From NCBI RefSeq assembly GCF_004346225.1, contig NZ_SMAJ01000001.1:186001-250000 (forward strand): a stretch of 64,000 nucleotides of DNA, read 5' to 3'. This stretch comes from Paralcaligenes ureilyticus (lineage in GTDB: Bacteria > Pseudomonadota > Gammaproteobacteria > Burkholderiales > Burkholderiaceae_B). Below are positions 16,152 to 26,434 of this stretch, piece after piece (positions within the stretch are counted from its first letter, which is position 1; each line of letters begins with the position of its first letter). A program made the translations under genes and the position numbers. Under the pieces are notes generated by a model. The model saw only the letters and a list, made by a program, of their open reading frames with translations. It was not told the origin of the DNA and did not search any database.

Positions 16152-18469
16152 ACGATCAAAGCCTGGTAGACATCCAGGTGGGCCTGGACGACTTTGCGTA
16201 TATCGAATTCGCGTTCGGCCAGTTCGCGGCCCGCCGCCCCGAAACGCCGGCGCAAGTCGGGATCGTCGGCCAGGCGCTGCACCGCGGCGGCCAGCGCGGC
16301 TGAGTCGCGAGCCGGCACCAGCAGGCCCGTTGCATCGGGTTCGATTGCGTCGCGGCATCCCGGCACGTCGGTCGTCACCACCGCGCGTGCGCATGCCGCC
16401 GCTTCAATCAGCGATTTGGGCAGCCCTTCGCGATAGGACGGCAGCACGGCGATATGCGCATAGGCATACAACGAGGCTATATCCGTTTGCTCGCCCATGC
16501 ACTCGACCAGACCCTCGCGCTCCCAAAGCTTGAACTCGGCATCGCTGATGCTGGCAGGGTTTCCCGGATCGGGGCTGCCCACCAGCACCCAGCGCAAGCC
16601 GCTAGCGCAACCGGCGCTCGCGCGGGCCGCCGCCACGAATTCACACACCCCTTTATCGCGCAACAGACGCGACACCATGATCGCCACGGGCGCCCCTTTG
16701 GGCTCGGGCGTTGCCCGGAAACGATCCAGATCGACGCCCGACCCGCGCACCATCACCACCTGCGGCGGCCGAATCACGCCGGCAAGGCTCAAGACCTCGC
16801 AATCATTCGCATTCTGGAAAATGACCCGGCTATTCGGATGCCCAAGAGCCAGACGATATAAAACCACGGCCGAACGGCGTACAAAATCAAAACCTTGCGT
16901 ACTGCGGGTAAACACAAACCCCAGGCCCGACACGGCCGCCACATACGCCGGCACGCCCGCCAGCCGCGCCGCGATGCCGCCATACAACACGGGCTTGATC
17001 GTCACCGCATGGACCAGGCCGGGACGCAAGCGTCGAAACAGACGCCACAAGGCATAAAGCGTATGCAGCTCTTGCACAGGATTCTTGCCGCTGCGAGTCA
17101 TGGGAATAACATGATGCGACAAACCATGCGCCACAATCTGCGACGCGGAAGGCCCCGCCATGGTCGCCACATGCACGTCAAAGCCGGCCTCCTTGGCGGC
17201 CATCGCCAAAGGCAAGCGGTGCGACAGAAAAAAGGCCGGATTATTCACCACATACAACAGACGCGGCGCCTCATCGGCCGTTTGCTTCCTTCTTGCGCGC
17301 GATGGGAAATCATTGGCCAGCCGCTGCCATACGGTTTGATAGGCGGCCACCATATTATCCAGACTGTACTCGTGCCGTACCCGGTCATGGCCACGCTGCG
17401 CGCGCAAACTCGCCTGCGGCGTACCGAGAATAGCCACGGCGTGATTCATCGCCTCGGACAGTGCCGCCGGATTGCGAGGAGGCGCAACCCAACCCTCGCC
17501 GTCGACAATTTTCGCGGCATCGCCCACGTCGGTGACCACGCACAGGGCGCCTGCCGCCATCGCTTCGGCCACCACATTGGGAAAGCCTTCGGCACAACTG
17601 GACAGGACATGCACATCGATGGCGCTCATGATGTCCGGAACATCGTCGCGTGGCCCCAGCAAAATGACCTTGTCGCGCAGACTCAGCGACGCCAGCAAGG
17701 CGGCAAGCTCCGCATTGGCGTCATCCATGCCCAGACCCACCAGCACACAGCGCAAATCCGGATACGCCGCGAGACTAAGCGCAAAGGCCCGCAATAAATT
17801 GGCATGGTCTTTAAGCGGATTCCAGCGCGCCACGCTGCCTATCAGGGGAGTATCGGCCGTCAACCCCCAATTGGCCCGCAAATCGATCCGGGCCTGCGGC
17901 CGAGCCTGCCAACGCGATAAATCGTAGCCATTGGGAATCACCAGCATGCGATCGGCGCGATAACCCCACTGCTGATGACGCAGCGACGCGTCCTGGGCGC
18001 AGGACACAATGACGCCCGGCACCAGGCCCGAGAGGCGGGCGCAAACCCACGCCAGCGCCCGCGCGGAACGACTGCCCTGCCGCAGATTGGCGCCCGAATT
18101 GCGAATACCCCACGACACCGCCCTGATACCTGCCAGACGCGCCACGACGCCGCCCAGCAGGTCGGCGTGATACATCCAGGTCTGCACCACATCGGGCCGC
18201 AGTTGCCGCAACAGGCGATACAAACGCCAAACGCCTGCGGGCGACAGGCGCCCGGGCCGCATGTTCAGGCAATGAACGGCGACCCCTGCCGCGCGCAGAC
18301 GGGCGCCAAACACCCCTTCGTCGCCCAGGGAAATAACGGTATTGCGGCTGGCTTGCGAGGAGGCCGTCACCAGCCTGTGCAACACCGTTTCGGCACCCCC
18401 CTGGCCCAGACCGGAGATAACGTGTACGACTCGCAAAGAGAGGTCGGCGCCGGCGGTCATTCGCTTCAT
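16148..18469 (-). CDS. Two-domain glycosyltransferase: tandem GT4 fusion
   Basis: A 773-residue protein with two complete GT-B fold, family 4 glycosyltransferases in one chain. The first half (about 10-385) shows HVISGLGQGGAETVLHRL, IGSVARWNPLKDHANLLRA and the nucleotide-sugar motif SSCAEGFPNVVAEAMAAG. The second half (about 400-773) shows LYVVNNPAFFLSHRLPLAMAA, IMVSRLLRDKGVCEFVAAAR and PSYREGLPKSLIEAAACARAVV. The halves belong to different GT4 subgroups, so this is a fusion of two genes, not a duplication. It is likely the last enzyme of the glycan cluster, adding two successive sugars in the cytosol. ATGA overlap with the gene before it; its stop shares TTAA with manB. Confidence 0.88.
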   Translation of the reverse strand: MKRMTAGADLSLRVVHVISGLGQGGAETVLHRLVTASSQASRNTVISLGDEGVFGARLRAAGVAVHCLNMRPGRLSPAGVWRLYRLLRQLRPDVVQTWMYHADLLGGVVARLAGIRAVSWGIRNSGANLRQGSRSARALAWVCARLSGLVPGVIVSCAQDASLRHQQWGYRADRMLVIPNGYDLSRWQARPQARIDLRANWGLTADTPLIGSVARWNPLKDHANLLRAFALSLAAYPDLRCVLVGLGMDDANAELAALLASLSLRDKVILLGPRDDVPDIMSAIDVHVLSSCAEGFPNVVAEAMAAGALCVVTDVGDAAKIVDGEGWVAPPRNPAALSEAMNHAVAILGTPQASLRAQRGHDRVRHEYSLDNMVAAYQTVWQRLANDFPSRARRKQTADEAPRLLYVVNNPAFFLSHRLPLAMAAKEAGFDVHVATMAGPSASQIVAHGLSHHVIPMTRSGKNPVQELHTLYALWRLFRRLRPGLVHAVTIKPVLYGGIAARLAGVPAYVAAVSGLGFVFTRSTQGFDFVRRSAVVLYRLALGHPNSRVIFQNANDCEVLSLAGVIRPPQVVMVRGSGVDLDRFRATPEPKGAPVAIMVSRLLRDKGVCEFVAAARASAGCASGLRWVLVGSPDPGNPASISDAEFKLWEREGLVECMGEQTDIASLYAYAHIAVLPSYREGLPKSLIEAAACARAVVTTDVPGCRDAIEPDATGLLVPARDSAALAAAVQRLADDPDLRRRFGAAGRELAEREFDIRKVVQAHLDVYQALIV

Positions 18470-19602
18470 GTTTCCTCGCGCCTCACGCGTGAAATCCCCA
18501 CCTGTTCCATCAATCGGTCCCAGGAGTCGAGCACCGCGTCCAGGCCGTAGCGCTTGCGCACCGAGAGGGAACCGCGTTCGGCCAAGACCCGGCGCAACGC
18601 GGCGTCTCCCAGCAGACGATCCAGCCCCTGTGTCAGGGCCTGCTGATCGGCCAGGGGAACCAGCAGCGCATCCTCGCCGTTATGCGTCATCTCGCGCGGG
18701 CCGCTCGGGCAATCGACGGCCAGGCATGGCAGGCCGATCGCCATGGCTTCCAGCAATACGTTGGGAAACCCCTCCACCCGGGAGGTCAGAACAAACGCGT
18801 GGGCCTGCGCCAGTTGCTGCCAGGGCGTGTCGGTGCGGCCCGGCAAATCGATGCGCGAGGAAAGCCCCATGGACTCGATTTGACGCAACAAGGCATCGCG
18901 CATGGGGCCATCGCCCCAAATGGTCAGGTCCCACTCCGGGCGATGAGCGGCAATCTTGCCGAAAGCGTCAATCAGCAAATCAAACTGCTTGGCAGGTACC
19001 AGGCGCCCCATGGCGACCAGGCGCAGGCGGCCATTCACATCCGGCACGCAGGCCGCAAGCCGGGCATCGAACAACTCGGGAGGCACGGGATTGGGTATCA
19101 CCGCCAGACGCTCGATTCCGGGCATCATGCGCTGGAATGGCGCCACGCTGGCTTCGGTCTGCACCGTGACCAAATCGGCGAACCGGTAGGTCATTTTGCG
19201 CAAGAGCCGCAACACCCACCCCACATTGTTGTTAAAAGCAGGGTTGGTGCGCTCGCAGACGATGATGGGAATTCCCAGCCCGCGCGTGCTGAGCAGCGCT
19301 ACAACATTGACGTTCGTCAGAAACGAAACAATCAGGTCGGGTTTTTTCTCCCGGACCAGGCGGCGCAGCGCCAGCCACTTCTTCAATCCGGCCGGTACAG
19401 GCAGACGCAGGCGCCTGATGCGGTCTGCCAGCCATACCATGTCGACCTGCTCCGACACTGGATAAAAACACGAGCCCTTTTTTGTATAGGTCGGCACCAG
19501 CGTGACCGCCTCGCCGCGCGCCGACCAGGCGTTGGCGAGCGTCGCCGCCACCCGCTCCGCTCCACCCGCATGCATGGAGCTGACAAGAAATACTATTTTC
19601 AT
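18466..19602 (-). CDS. Glycosyltransferase family 4
   Basis: A 378-residue GT-B glycosyltransferase for surface-glycan assembly. N-terminal KIVFLVSSMHAGGAERVAATLANAW contains the GGAERV motif of GT4 enzymes; GRLVPAKQFDLLIDAF and TSRVEGFPNVLLEAMAIGLPCLAVDC (EX7E motif) mark the donor-binding domain. The reading frame extends 22 codons upstream, but the ATG at 19602 overlaps the asnB stop as ATGA, and the protein then begins at the usual place. Donor and acceptor cannot be told from sequence alone. Confidence 0.88.
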   Translation of the reverse strand: MKIVFLVSSMHAGGAERVAATLANAWSARGEAVTLVPTYTKKGSCFYPVSEQVDMVWLADRIRRLRLPVPAGLKKWLALRRLVREKKPDLIVSFLTNVNVVALLSTRGLGIPIIVCERTNPAFNNNVGWVLRLLRKMTYRFADLVTVQTEASVAPFQRMMPGIERLAVIPNPVPPELFDARLAACVPDVNGRLRLVAMGRLVPAKQFDLLIDAFGKIAAHRPEWDLTIWGDGPMRDALLRQIESMGLSSRIDLPGRTDTPWQQLAQAHAFVLTSRVEGFPNVLLEAMAIGLPCLAVDCPSGPREMTHNGEDALLVPLADQQALTQGLDRLLGDAALRRVLAERGSLSVRKRYGLDAVLDSWDRLMEQVGISRVRREET

Positions 19603-21518
19603 TGCGGGCCTGAACCCGATCGGACAGCCGTCTCGTCCAGCCACGCCTGCATCATCAGTACGCTCCACAAATGCGTGCTCCAGTCTTGCTTGCCCGACTG
19701 ATGCTCACGCCATTTGCGCAAGACCGGAGCGGCATTGAACAAGCCCTCGCGGTGCAATCGAGCCGGGTCCAGCAAGGCGGCGCCCCAGTCTTTCAAGGGC
19801 CCACGCAACCAGGATCCCAACGGGATGGAGAAACCTTTTTTTGGACGATCGACCAGGGCCCTGGGCACGTGCCGGTGCAAGAGCTGACGCAACAGCCATT
19901 TACCTTGCCCGTCGCGAATTTTATAATCCAGGGGCAAGCGCTGCGAAAATTCGAACACACGATGATCGATCATCGGCACGCGTGTTTCCAGACTGACCGC
20001 CATCGCGGCCCGGTCAACCTTGACCAGGATATCGTCAGGTAGATAAGTGACGGAATCGAGCAGGGTCATTTGCTCAAAAAAACGATCACTCGATTCCGCG
20101 TCAAAGGCCGTGGACGGCACTTGGGCGTCGAGCACCACTTGCGCGGGATCCTTCCAGTACGACACAAACTGCTGATAAAAGCGGCCCGAATGCGTCGCGC
20201 TGGCCAGTTCGGCCAGTTTGTCGAACTGATCTCGCGCGTATCCGGCCGGCATCATGCGCGCGCCAAATCGGCTCAGGGCCGACACGGGGGTACGCAACAA
20301 GTCCGGCAGGACCTCGCGCCTGTCCCACCAGCGCTGGGCACGGAAATAACGCGAATAGCCGCCAAACAATTCATCGCCGCCATCGCCCGACAAGGCAACG
20401 GTCACATGCTGGCGCGCCATGCGCGTCACCAGCATGGTGGGAATCTGCGACGAATCGGCAAACGGTTCGTCGTAGACCGACGAGAGGCTAGGCACAACCG
20501 CCAACGCATCCTGCGCCGTGACATACAGCTCGGTATGCGACGTGCCCAGGTGCCGGGCAACGGCCTGGGCATGTTCGGCTTCGTTGTACGCCGCCTCGTC
20601 AAAACCAATGGAATACGTATTGACGGCCTGCGTGTTATGGGCTTGCATCAGCGCCACGATCACCGAAGAATCGATCCCGCCCGACAGAAAGGCCCCCAGT
20701 CCGACATCAGCCAGCATTTGCCCCTTGACGGCCGCACCCAATACCTCTTCGAGCCCATCGATGGCCTGTTCATCGGAGGTAAAGTTCAAGGCCTGTTCGC
20801 GAGCCTGGCGCGCCACGGTTTGTGCCGACCAATAGACCCGCGCCGGGGGTACCTCGCGACGCCGCAACTGTTCTTCGGTCAGCTCCAGCCAGGTGCCCGG
20901 CAATAACTTGCGCATGAAACGATAAATACTCCAGGGCGCTGGAATATAGTTATGGCGAACCAGCAGCGACAGGGCACGCCGGTCAATTTCCCTGGAGAAC
21001 CCGGGGATGCCGACAAGCGCCTTCAATTGCGATGCAAAGACAAAATTGCCTCCTGCAAAGCCCATATACAAAGGTTTTTCGCCCAGGCGATCGCGCATCA
21101 GCGACAAGGTCTTGCGCTGCCGGTCCCACAGCCCCATGGCAAACATGCCCACAGCGTTGAGCAGAGTCTGTTCCACGCCCCAGGCGACGAATCCGGCCAG
21201 AAGGGTTTCCGTATCGGAATGACCGCGCCAGGCGGGTGCGCGGCCCTCGGCCTCAAGCATGGCACGCAATTCAAGATGATTGTAGATTTCGCCGTTGAAC
21301 ACCAGCGAGTAACGCCCGCAGGCCGACAACATGGGTTGATGTCCTTCGGAGGACAAGTCGAGAATGGCCAGGCGCACGTGGCCCAAGGCAATGCCGGCCT
21401 GCGCATCCTGCCAGAAGCCCTCGCTGTCTGGCCCACGCAGCCGGATGCTGCGGCAACTGCGTTCGACGACAGCCCGCTTATTGGGCAATGCGCCCCAAAT
21501 CCCAACGATTCCGCACAT
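19599..21518 (-). CDS. asnB: Asparagine synthase-family glutamine amidotransferase
   Basis: A 639-residue AsnB-type enzyme. It starts MCGIVGIWG with the Cys2 nucleophile of class II glutaminase, followed by RLRGPDSEGFW, RLAILDLSSEGHQPM and VFNGEIYNHLELR. The ATP-pyrophosphatase loop is AFLSGGIDSSVIVALM, with YLPDDILVKVDRAAMAVSLETRVPMID further on. True asparagine synthetase is possible, but inside a glycan cluster with uronic-acid genes this subfamily (WbpS-like) typically amidates a sugar carboxyl, here probably GalNAcA to its amide. It is flanked by GT4 genes; its stop overlaps the next start (ATGA). Confidence 0.87.
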   Translation of the reverse strand: MCGIVGIWGALPNKRAVVERSCRSIRLRGPDSEGFWQDAQAGIALGHVRLAILDLSSEGHQPMLSACGRYSLVFNGEIYNHLELRAMLEAEGRAPAWRGHSDTETLLAGFVAWGVEQTLLNAVGMFAMGLWDRQRKTLSLMRDRLGEKPLYMGFAGGNFVFASQLKALVGIPGFSREIDRRALSLLVRHNYIPAPWSIYRFMRKLLPGTWLELTEEQLRRREVPPARVYWSAQTVARQAREQALNFTSDEQAIDGLEEVLGAAVKGQMLADVGLGAFLSGGIDSSVIVALMQAHNTQAVNTYSIGFDEAAYNEAEHAQAVARHLGTSHTELYVTAQDALAVVPSLSSVYDEPFADSSQIPTMLVTRMARQHVTVALSGDGGDELFGGYSRYFRAQRWWDRREVLPDLLRTPVSALSRFGARMMPAGYARDQFDKLAELASATHSGRFYQQFVSYWKDPAQVVLDAQVPSTAFDAESSDRFFEQMTLLDSVTYLPDDILVKVDRAAMAVSLETRVPMIDHRVFEFSQRLPLDYKIRDGQGKWLLRQLLHRHVPRALVDRPKKGFSIPLGSWLRGPLKDWGAALLDPARLHREGLFNAAPVLRKWREHQSGKQDWSTHLWSVLMMQAWLDETAVRSGSGPQ

Positions 21519-21555
21519 GATCTACTCGCTCTACGTCAAGCCTGGCCAGGCTCGG

Positions 21556-22680
21556 TTAGTCGTTTTCAAAAACATGACGCCACAACGCCATCACACGAAC
21601 CATAGAAAACCGATCGCGTACATCCACTGCTCGCCGAGCCAAGGCTTCGCGCTGGGCGCGATGCGTCATCAACTCGTATAAATGCGCCGCCAGCGCCTCG
21701 ACATCCTCACAAGGTTTGACCAACACGCCATCGATGCCATTGCGCACAATTTCACGAGGGCCGGTTTCACAATCAAACGCGACCGCGGCCATGCCGCTCG
21801 CCATGGATTCAATCAGTGTATTGGATAACCCCTCGACCCGAGAACTCAGCACGTATAAATCGGACTGCTCGTACCACTGCCCCACGTTTCCCGCCCGGCC
21901 GGGCATGGTAATGCGGCCGCCCAAACCACAGGCATCGATTTGTTCCTGCAAATCATTGCGGCTATCGCCTTCGCCCAATATAACCAGATCCCAATCAGGC
22001 ACGTGGGCCGCCAGCATCTGAAAGGCGCGTATCAGAAGATCGAAGCCCTTGTGGGGATGCAAACGCCCCGCCGCAAGCAAGCGGTGGCGTCCGTTTTTCT
22101 CGGGCGGCGGCAGCAGCGGGTCACCCACCTCCAGAGGCCAGCGCACGGCATTGGGAATCACCGCGATAGCCGACCCGGGTACATTCTGTTGCAGCCACTG
22201 CGCCGTGCCCGCGGTCAGCGCGACTACCTTGGCTGCCTGCGGATAAGCCCAGCGCCGCAGGCGCAACCACATCGGGCTCAGTTCCTGAGATGGCGGATGG
22301 GTATGCTCCGTGGCAATCACCCGGCAAGCCGTACCGCGTGCGGCAATAACGGCCAACACCGAGGCGGTCGTCATCATGCCCAGCACAATCGTTGGCCGCC
22401 GGCGCCGGATCAGGCGCCGCAGGCTCCAGACACGGCGCAGATTGGCCAGCACGCCGCCAATACGCCCATTGCTCGATCCGGCAGTTCCAAGGACGACACG
22501 CTGCACCGACGGATGCAGCGCATAGGCGTCGCCCCTTGCATCGGTTTGTGTCACCACCGTAACTTTATAGCCGCGCTCGACCCAGTAGGCGCTTAGATCC
22601 GCGGCAACGCGCTCGGCGCCCCCACCGCTTAGCGAATAAATCACAATCATCAAATGAGGGGCAAGGGCTGGGTAATTCAA
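21556..22680 (-). CDS. Glycosyltransferase family 4
   Basis: A 374-residue GT-B enzyme. MIVIYSLSGGGAERVAADLSAYWVERG carries the GGAERV motif; LLAAGRLHPHKGFDLLIRAF and SSRVEGLSNTLIESMASGMAAVAFDCETGPREI carry the donor-site EX7E motif. This looks like an N-acetylhexosamine or uronic acid transferase of O-antigen clusters (GalNAc-alpha-like GTs carry the ETGPREI signature), but the sugar is inferred. The start at 22680 gives MNYPALAPHLM; the second Met, MIVIYSLSGGG, is an alternative. It sits 23 bases after the flippase gene. Confidence 0.87.
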   Translation of the reverse strand: MNYPALAPHLMIVIYSLSGGGAERVAADLSAYWVERGYKVTVVTQTDARGDAYALHPSVQRVVLGTAGSSNGRIGGVLANLRRVWSLRRLIRRRRPTIVLGMMTTASVLAVIAARGTACRVIATEHTHPPSQELSPMWLRLRRWAYPQAAKVVALTAGTAQWLQQNVPGSAIAVIPNAVRWPLEVGDPLLPPPEKNGRHRLLAAGRLHPHKGFDLLIRAFQMLAAHVPDWDLVILGEGDSRNDLQEQIDACGLGGRITMPGRAGNVGQWYEQSDLYVLSSRVEGLSNTLIESMASGMAAVAFDCETGPREIVRNGIDGVLVKPCEDVEALAAHLYELMTHRAQREALARRAVDVRDRFSMVRVMALWRHVFEND

Positions 22681-22702
22681 AACAACACCTGTGTAAACAT
22701 GA

Positions 22703-24052
22703 TCAGGACGGGCTGCGATGAGCGTGGGGCGCGGAGCGCAGCGCTACGGCCACATAACAAGTGTAGGACAAGGCATACATCACGCTGGTGGCCAGCATGA
22801 TGCCGGCCACGCCCATGACCGGCGCCAGCACCGTGTTCATGACCGCCTTCAACGCAAAATTGGCGATCGCGATGGCCGCCATAATCCGGTAGCGGTTCTG
22901 GCTTGCCAACAACTGAACAAGTATCAGAACCCCAAAGTAAAAGGGCAGCTGCAACAGGCCCCAGCGCAGGACATGGGCGACAGTCATCGTATTCTCAGCC
23001 GTGAAAGCACCGCGCTGGAACAGCAATGCAACACCCCAGGGTGCCAGGAACCAGCCTATCAATGTCACCGCCGCTCCAACGAGCAGCATCAGCACCGACC
23101 ACTTCAGCGCTGTCTTGCGGGCATGCGCCGCATCGCCGCGCCCCTGTATATCGGCCAGTACCGGCAACGCAGCGCGCCCCACCGACGCCGCGCCTATTCC
23201 CAGCACCAGCGACAGCAGCCTGGCCGCGTATCCCAGCGTGGCATTGGCATTGGCGCCCAGATTGGCGGCGGTGTATTGATCGATAGGTCCGACAAAACTC
23301 ATGGCAACCTGGCCCAGCACCATGACTCCGGCCGCCTTGACCAGGTCGGGCCAGTGCCCGGATTGCAAACTGAAGATGGGGCGCCCCCACATGCCATCGG
23401 CCTTGGAGGCCAGCCACAGCAGCCATGTGGATTGGATGATATAGCCCACCAGCGTGCCCCACAACAAAGGCCCCACATCGTCGACCGACGAGGCCAACAC
23501 CCAGATCAGGATAGCCACCGCCGGAACGCTATCGAGCAAGGTATTGATGTGCCGCTCATGCGCCCGCAGGCGCGCCGCGCTGATTCCCGTCATCAAGGTC
23601 AATAATGCAGCCGGAGCAAACGCCAGCGTCAGTTGCGACGTCATCAATTGAACATCACCGGGCAAACCGCGGCCCGCCACCTGCAGCACATAGGGCCAGC
23701 CGAAATAGATCGCCACCGCCAGAATCAGCCCGAGCACGATCGCCCAGGCCTGCAATTCACTCAGGAAACGAGCACGGGTACCGGCATCTTCATAGCGTGT
23801 GCGCACCAGCACCGGGATCAGTACCACCGACAGCGCGCCCACAAGGGTGATGGGCAGCCAACTGGCCATGGTCAGGGTGAACTGATAGGCGTCGACCACG
23901 CTGCTTACGCCGTAGCGGTAAGCAACAGCCATTTCCTTGAACGCGCCCGCCGCTTTTCCCAACAGCAGGAAAAAGGCAACCCGCGCCGCCCCTTGCGCGA
24001 TGCGTCGATGGTCGGAATGCAGGCCGGAGAGTCGCTGGGCGAATGTTTTCAA
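22703..24052 (-). CDS. MurJ/MviN-like lipid-linked glycan flippase
   Basis: A 449-residue membrane protein with about 12-14 hydrophobic helices and MurJ-family features: VAFFLLLGKAAGAFKEMAVAYRYG at the start, then SWLPITLVGALSVVLIPVLVR, LTLAFAPAALLTLMTGISAARLRA and ALLFQRGAFTAENT (MurJ-like RGAF motif). Within a glycan cluster it most likely flips a lipid-linked oligosaccharide across the inner membrane, in place of a Wzx. No ATG lies near the homologous N-terminus; the best start is TTG at 24052 two bases after the epimerase stop, giving MKTFAQRLSG. The translation is probably coupled to the epimerase. Confidence 0.83.
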   Translation of the reverse strand: MKTFAQRLSGLHSDHRRIAQGAARVAFFLLLGKAAGAFKEMAVAYRYGVSSVVDAYQFTLTMASWLPITLVGALSVVLIPVLVRTRYEDAGTRARFLSELQAWAIVLGLILAVAIYFGWPYVLQVAGRGLPGDVQLMTSQLTLAFAPAALLTLMTGISAARLRAHERHINTLLDSVPAVAILIWVLASSVDDVGPLLWGTLVGYIIQSTWLLWLASKADGMWGRPIFSLQSGHWPDLVKAAGVMVLGQVAMSFVGPIDQYTAANLGANANATLGYAARLLSLVLGIGAASVGRAALPVLADIQGRGDAAHARKTALKWSVLMLLVGAAVTLIGWFLAPWGVALLFQRGAFTAENTMTVAHVLRWGLLQLPFYFGVLILVQLLASQNRYRIMAAIAIANFALKAVMNTVLAPVMGVAGIMLATSVMYALSYTCYVAVALRSAPHAHRSPS

Positions 24053-24053
24053 G

Positions 24054-25079
24054 TCAACGCAGGAATTGCGTGTACCAGGGCATGGCCACTTCCAGACCTT
24101 GCACGATGTTGTGCATGGGCTCGTATCCCAGCAAGCGCTTGGCTTTGCTGATATCGGCTTGCGAGTGGCGCACATCGCCCTTGCGGAAGTCGGCATAAAC
24201 CGGCTGCTTGTCGTACACAACGCCGGTATTGCCCAGCGCACGAGCCAGGTATTCGAACAGTTCGTTCAGACTGGTGCGTGCGTTATACGCAACGTTGTAA
24301 ACCTGATTCACTCCTTCAGGTTGAGCCAGGGCGGCCAATATATTGGCCTGCACGGCATTTTCCACAAAGCAGAAATCCCGGCTGGTTTCGCCGTCGCCAT
24401 TCACCACCACCTGCTCGCCATGTATCATGGCGGCCACCCACTTTGGAATTACTGCGGCATAAGCCCCGTTGGGATCCTGGCGTTTGCCGAACACATTGAA
24501 GTAGCGCAGGCCGATGCTTCCAAAACCGTAAGAGCGGGCGAACACGTCGGCATACAGCTCGTTGACGAACTTGGTGACGGCATAAGGCGACAGAGGCCTG
24601 CCGATCCGGTCCTCGACCTTGGGAAGCGCCTCGTGGTCGCCATAGGTCGAGCTCGAAGCCGCATAGACGAAAGACTTCACGCCGGCGTCGCGGGCCGCCA
24701 CCAGCACATTCAGAAAGCCGCCGATATTGACCTCGTTGGTGGAGATCGGGTCGGCCAGGGACCGGGGCACCGAACCCAGCGCCGCCTGGTGCAAGACGTA
24801 ATCGACGCCTTTGACCGCTGTCTGGCAAGCCGCCAGATCACGGATGTCGCCCCGATGAAACGCAAACCGGGCCCACTGCTCGGGCGTGACGGTCTTCTGG
24901 ACTTCATCGAGGTTGTACTGATGGCCCGTCGCAAAGTTGTCCAAGCCCACCACGTTCTGGTTCAGAGTCAGCAACGTTTCGAGAATATTCGACCCGATAA
25001 ATCCGGCGCAGCCGGTTACCAGCCAGGTTTTGGGTTCACGGCGCAAACTGGCCATCACTTCTTGATAACGGGTAGTCAT
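24054..25079 (-). CDS. wbpP: UDP-N-acetylglucosamine(uronate) 4-epimerase, WbpP/TviC type
   Basis: A 341-residue extended SDR protein. The NAD-binding motif is [13 protein letters not shown] near residue 19-31, with [12 protein letters not shown] next; the catalytic triad is in [11 protein letters not shown] and YAVTKFVNE (YxxxK), and [16 protein letters not shown] and [21 protein letters not shown] are hallmarks of WbpP/TviC/VipB. It converts UDP-GlcNAc to UDP-GalNAc or UDP-GlcNAcA to UDP-GalNAcA. It lies 17 bases downstream of the nucleotide-sugar dehydrogenase gene, the same pair as wbpO-wbpP and tviB-tviC. Confidence 0.93.
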   Translation of the reverse strand: MTTRYQEVMASLRREPKTWLVTGCAGFIGSNILETLLTLNQNVVGLDNFATGHQYNLDEVQKTVTPEQWARFAFHRGDIRDLAACQTAVKGVDYVLHQAALGSVPRSLADPISTNEVNIGGFLNVLVAARDAGVKSFVYAASSSTYGDHEALPKVEDRIGRPLSPYAVTKFVNELYADVFARSYGFGSIGLRYFNVFGKRQDPNGAYAAVIPKWVAAMIHGEQVVVNGDGETSRDFCFVENAVQANILAALAQPEGVNQVYNVAYNARTSLNELFEYLARALGNTGVVYDKQPVYADFRKGDVRHSQADISKAKRLLGYEPMHNIVQGLEVAMPWYTQFLR

Positions 25080-25096
25080 AATTCCTTCGCTACAAA

Positions 25097-26386
25097 TTAC
25101 AGACGCAAATCGGATTCGTCGGCGGCCAGGATGTACTTGAGGTCGTACACCACGTGCTCTGCCTTGCCCAGTGCATGAATGGCCTGGGCGCCCATTTCGG
25201 CAAACTGCTTATGCGCCACGGCGACGATAATGCCGTCGTAGGCGCTTACCTTCGGCGCGGCGACAAGCGCCAGGCCATACTCATGCTGAGCCTCGGCGGC
25301 GTCGACCCACGGATCGTACACATCGACATCGATGTTGTATTCGTGCAGTTCGCGCACGATATCGACCACCCGCGTGTTGCGCAGATCGGGGCAGTTTTCT
25401 TTGAACGTCAGGCCCATCACCAGGACGCGCGAGCCCTGCACCTGTATGCGGCGCTTGGTCATGGCCTTGACCAGTTGCGACACGACATAGCCGCCCATGG
25501 AATCGTTGAGCCGCCGGCCCGCCAGAATGATCTCCGGGTGATAGCCGATGGCCTGCGCCTTGTGCGTCAGGTAGTAGGGGTCGACACTGATGCAGTGGCC
25601 GCCCACCAGGCCTGGACGAAACGGCAGGAAATTCCATTTGGTGCCGGCCGCTTCGAGCACGGCAAGCGTGTCAATGCCCATCTTGTTGAAAATCAGCGCC
25701 AACTCATTGACCAGGGCGATATTCACGTCGCGCTGGGTGTTCTCGATAACCTTGGCGGCTTCGGCCACGCGGATGGAGGGGGCTTTGTGCGTGCCCGCGA
25801 CAATAATCTGCTTGTACAGGGTATCGACCAATTCAGCGATTTCGGGCGTGGACCCGGAAGTGACTTTTCTGATACTCGATACGCGGTGTGTTTTGTCGCC
25901 CGGGTTGATTCGCTCGGGGCTATAGCCGGCATAAAAATCTTCATTGAAGCGCAGGCCCGACACACGCTCCAGCACAGGCACGCACACTTCTTCGGTGGCC
26001 CCCGGATAAACGGTGGATTCGTAAATCACCACGTCGCCGCGCTTGAGTACTTTGCCTATGGTTTCGCTGGCGCGAACCAAAGGGGTCAGGTCGGGCTGCT
26101 TGTACTCGTCGATAGGGGTGGGAACAGTCACGATAAACACATTGGCCTGGGCCAACTGCGCCGCCTCGCCGCTGAAGCTTAGATGGCTCGCGCTGGCCAG
26201 TTCCGGGCCATCAACCTCGAGCGTATGGTCATGCCCGTCCTTAAGTTCGGCAATCCGGCGCGCGTTGATGTCAAAACCAAGGACAGAGCGTTTCTTGCCA
26301 AATTCCACGGCCAACGGCAGACCCACATAACCCAGCCCCACCACCGCAAGTTTCACGTCTTGAATTTGCAACTGAATCTCCCGCAT
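25097..26386 (-). CDS. wbpO: UDP-N-acetylhexosamine 6-dehydrogenase, WbpO/TviB type
   Basis: A 429-residue nucleotide-sugar dehydrogenase that oxidises C6 of UDP-GlcNAc/GalNAc to the uronic acid with two [19 protein letters not shown] is the dinucleotide motif; [51 protein letters not shown], the catalytic Cys in [14 protein letters not shown] and [18 protein letters not shown] follow the TviB/WbpO pattern. ATG at 26386 lacks a Shine-Dalgarno, whereas GGGAG sits six bases before a TTG at 26371, which would give [12 protein letters not shown]; the true start may be there. First gene of the pair with wbpP. Confidence 0.93.
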   Translation of the reverse strand: MREIQLQIQDVKLAVVGLGYVGLPLAVEFGKKRSVLGFDINARRIAELKDGHDHTLEVDGPELASASHLSFSGEAAQLAQANVFIVTVPTPIDEYKQPDLTPLVRASETIGKVLKRGDVVIYESTVYPGATEEVCVPVLERVSGLRFNEDFYAGYSPERINPGDKTHRVSSIRKVTSGSTPEIAELVDTLYKQIIVAGTHKAPSIRVAEAAKVIENTQRDVNIALVNELALIFNKMGIDTLAVLEAAGTKWNFLPFRPGLVGGHCISVDPYYLTHKAQAIGYHPEIILAGRRLNDSMGGYVVSQLVKAMTKRRIQVQGSRVLVMGLTFKENCPDLRNTRVVDIVRELHEYNIDVDVYDPWVDAAEAQHEYGLALVAAPKVSAYDGIIVAVAHKQFAEMGAQAIHALGKAEHVVYDLKYILAADESDLRL

Positions 26387-26434
26387 TTAGTGCTGAAAAG
26401 AAAAATTTTAAGATAACGAGCATTTTCATGCTTG

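Noticed and set aside
25097-26386. UDP-glucose 6-dehydrogenase (Ugd)
   Set aside because: The sequence around the catalytic Cys and the N-terminus fits the WbpO/TviB N-acetylhexosamine group better, and the neighbour is a WbpP-type epimerase.
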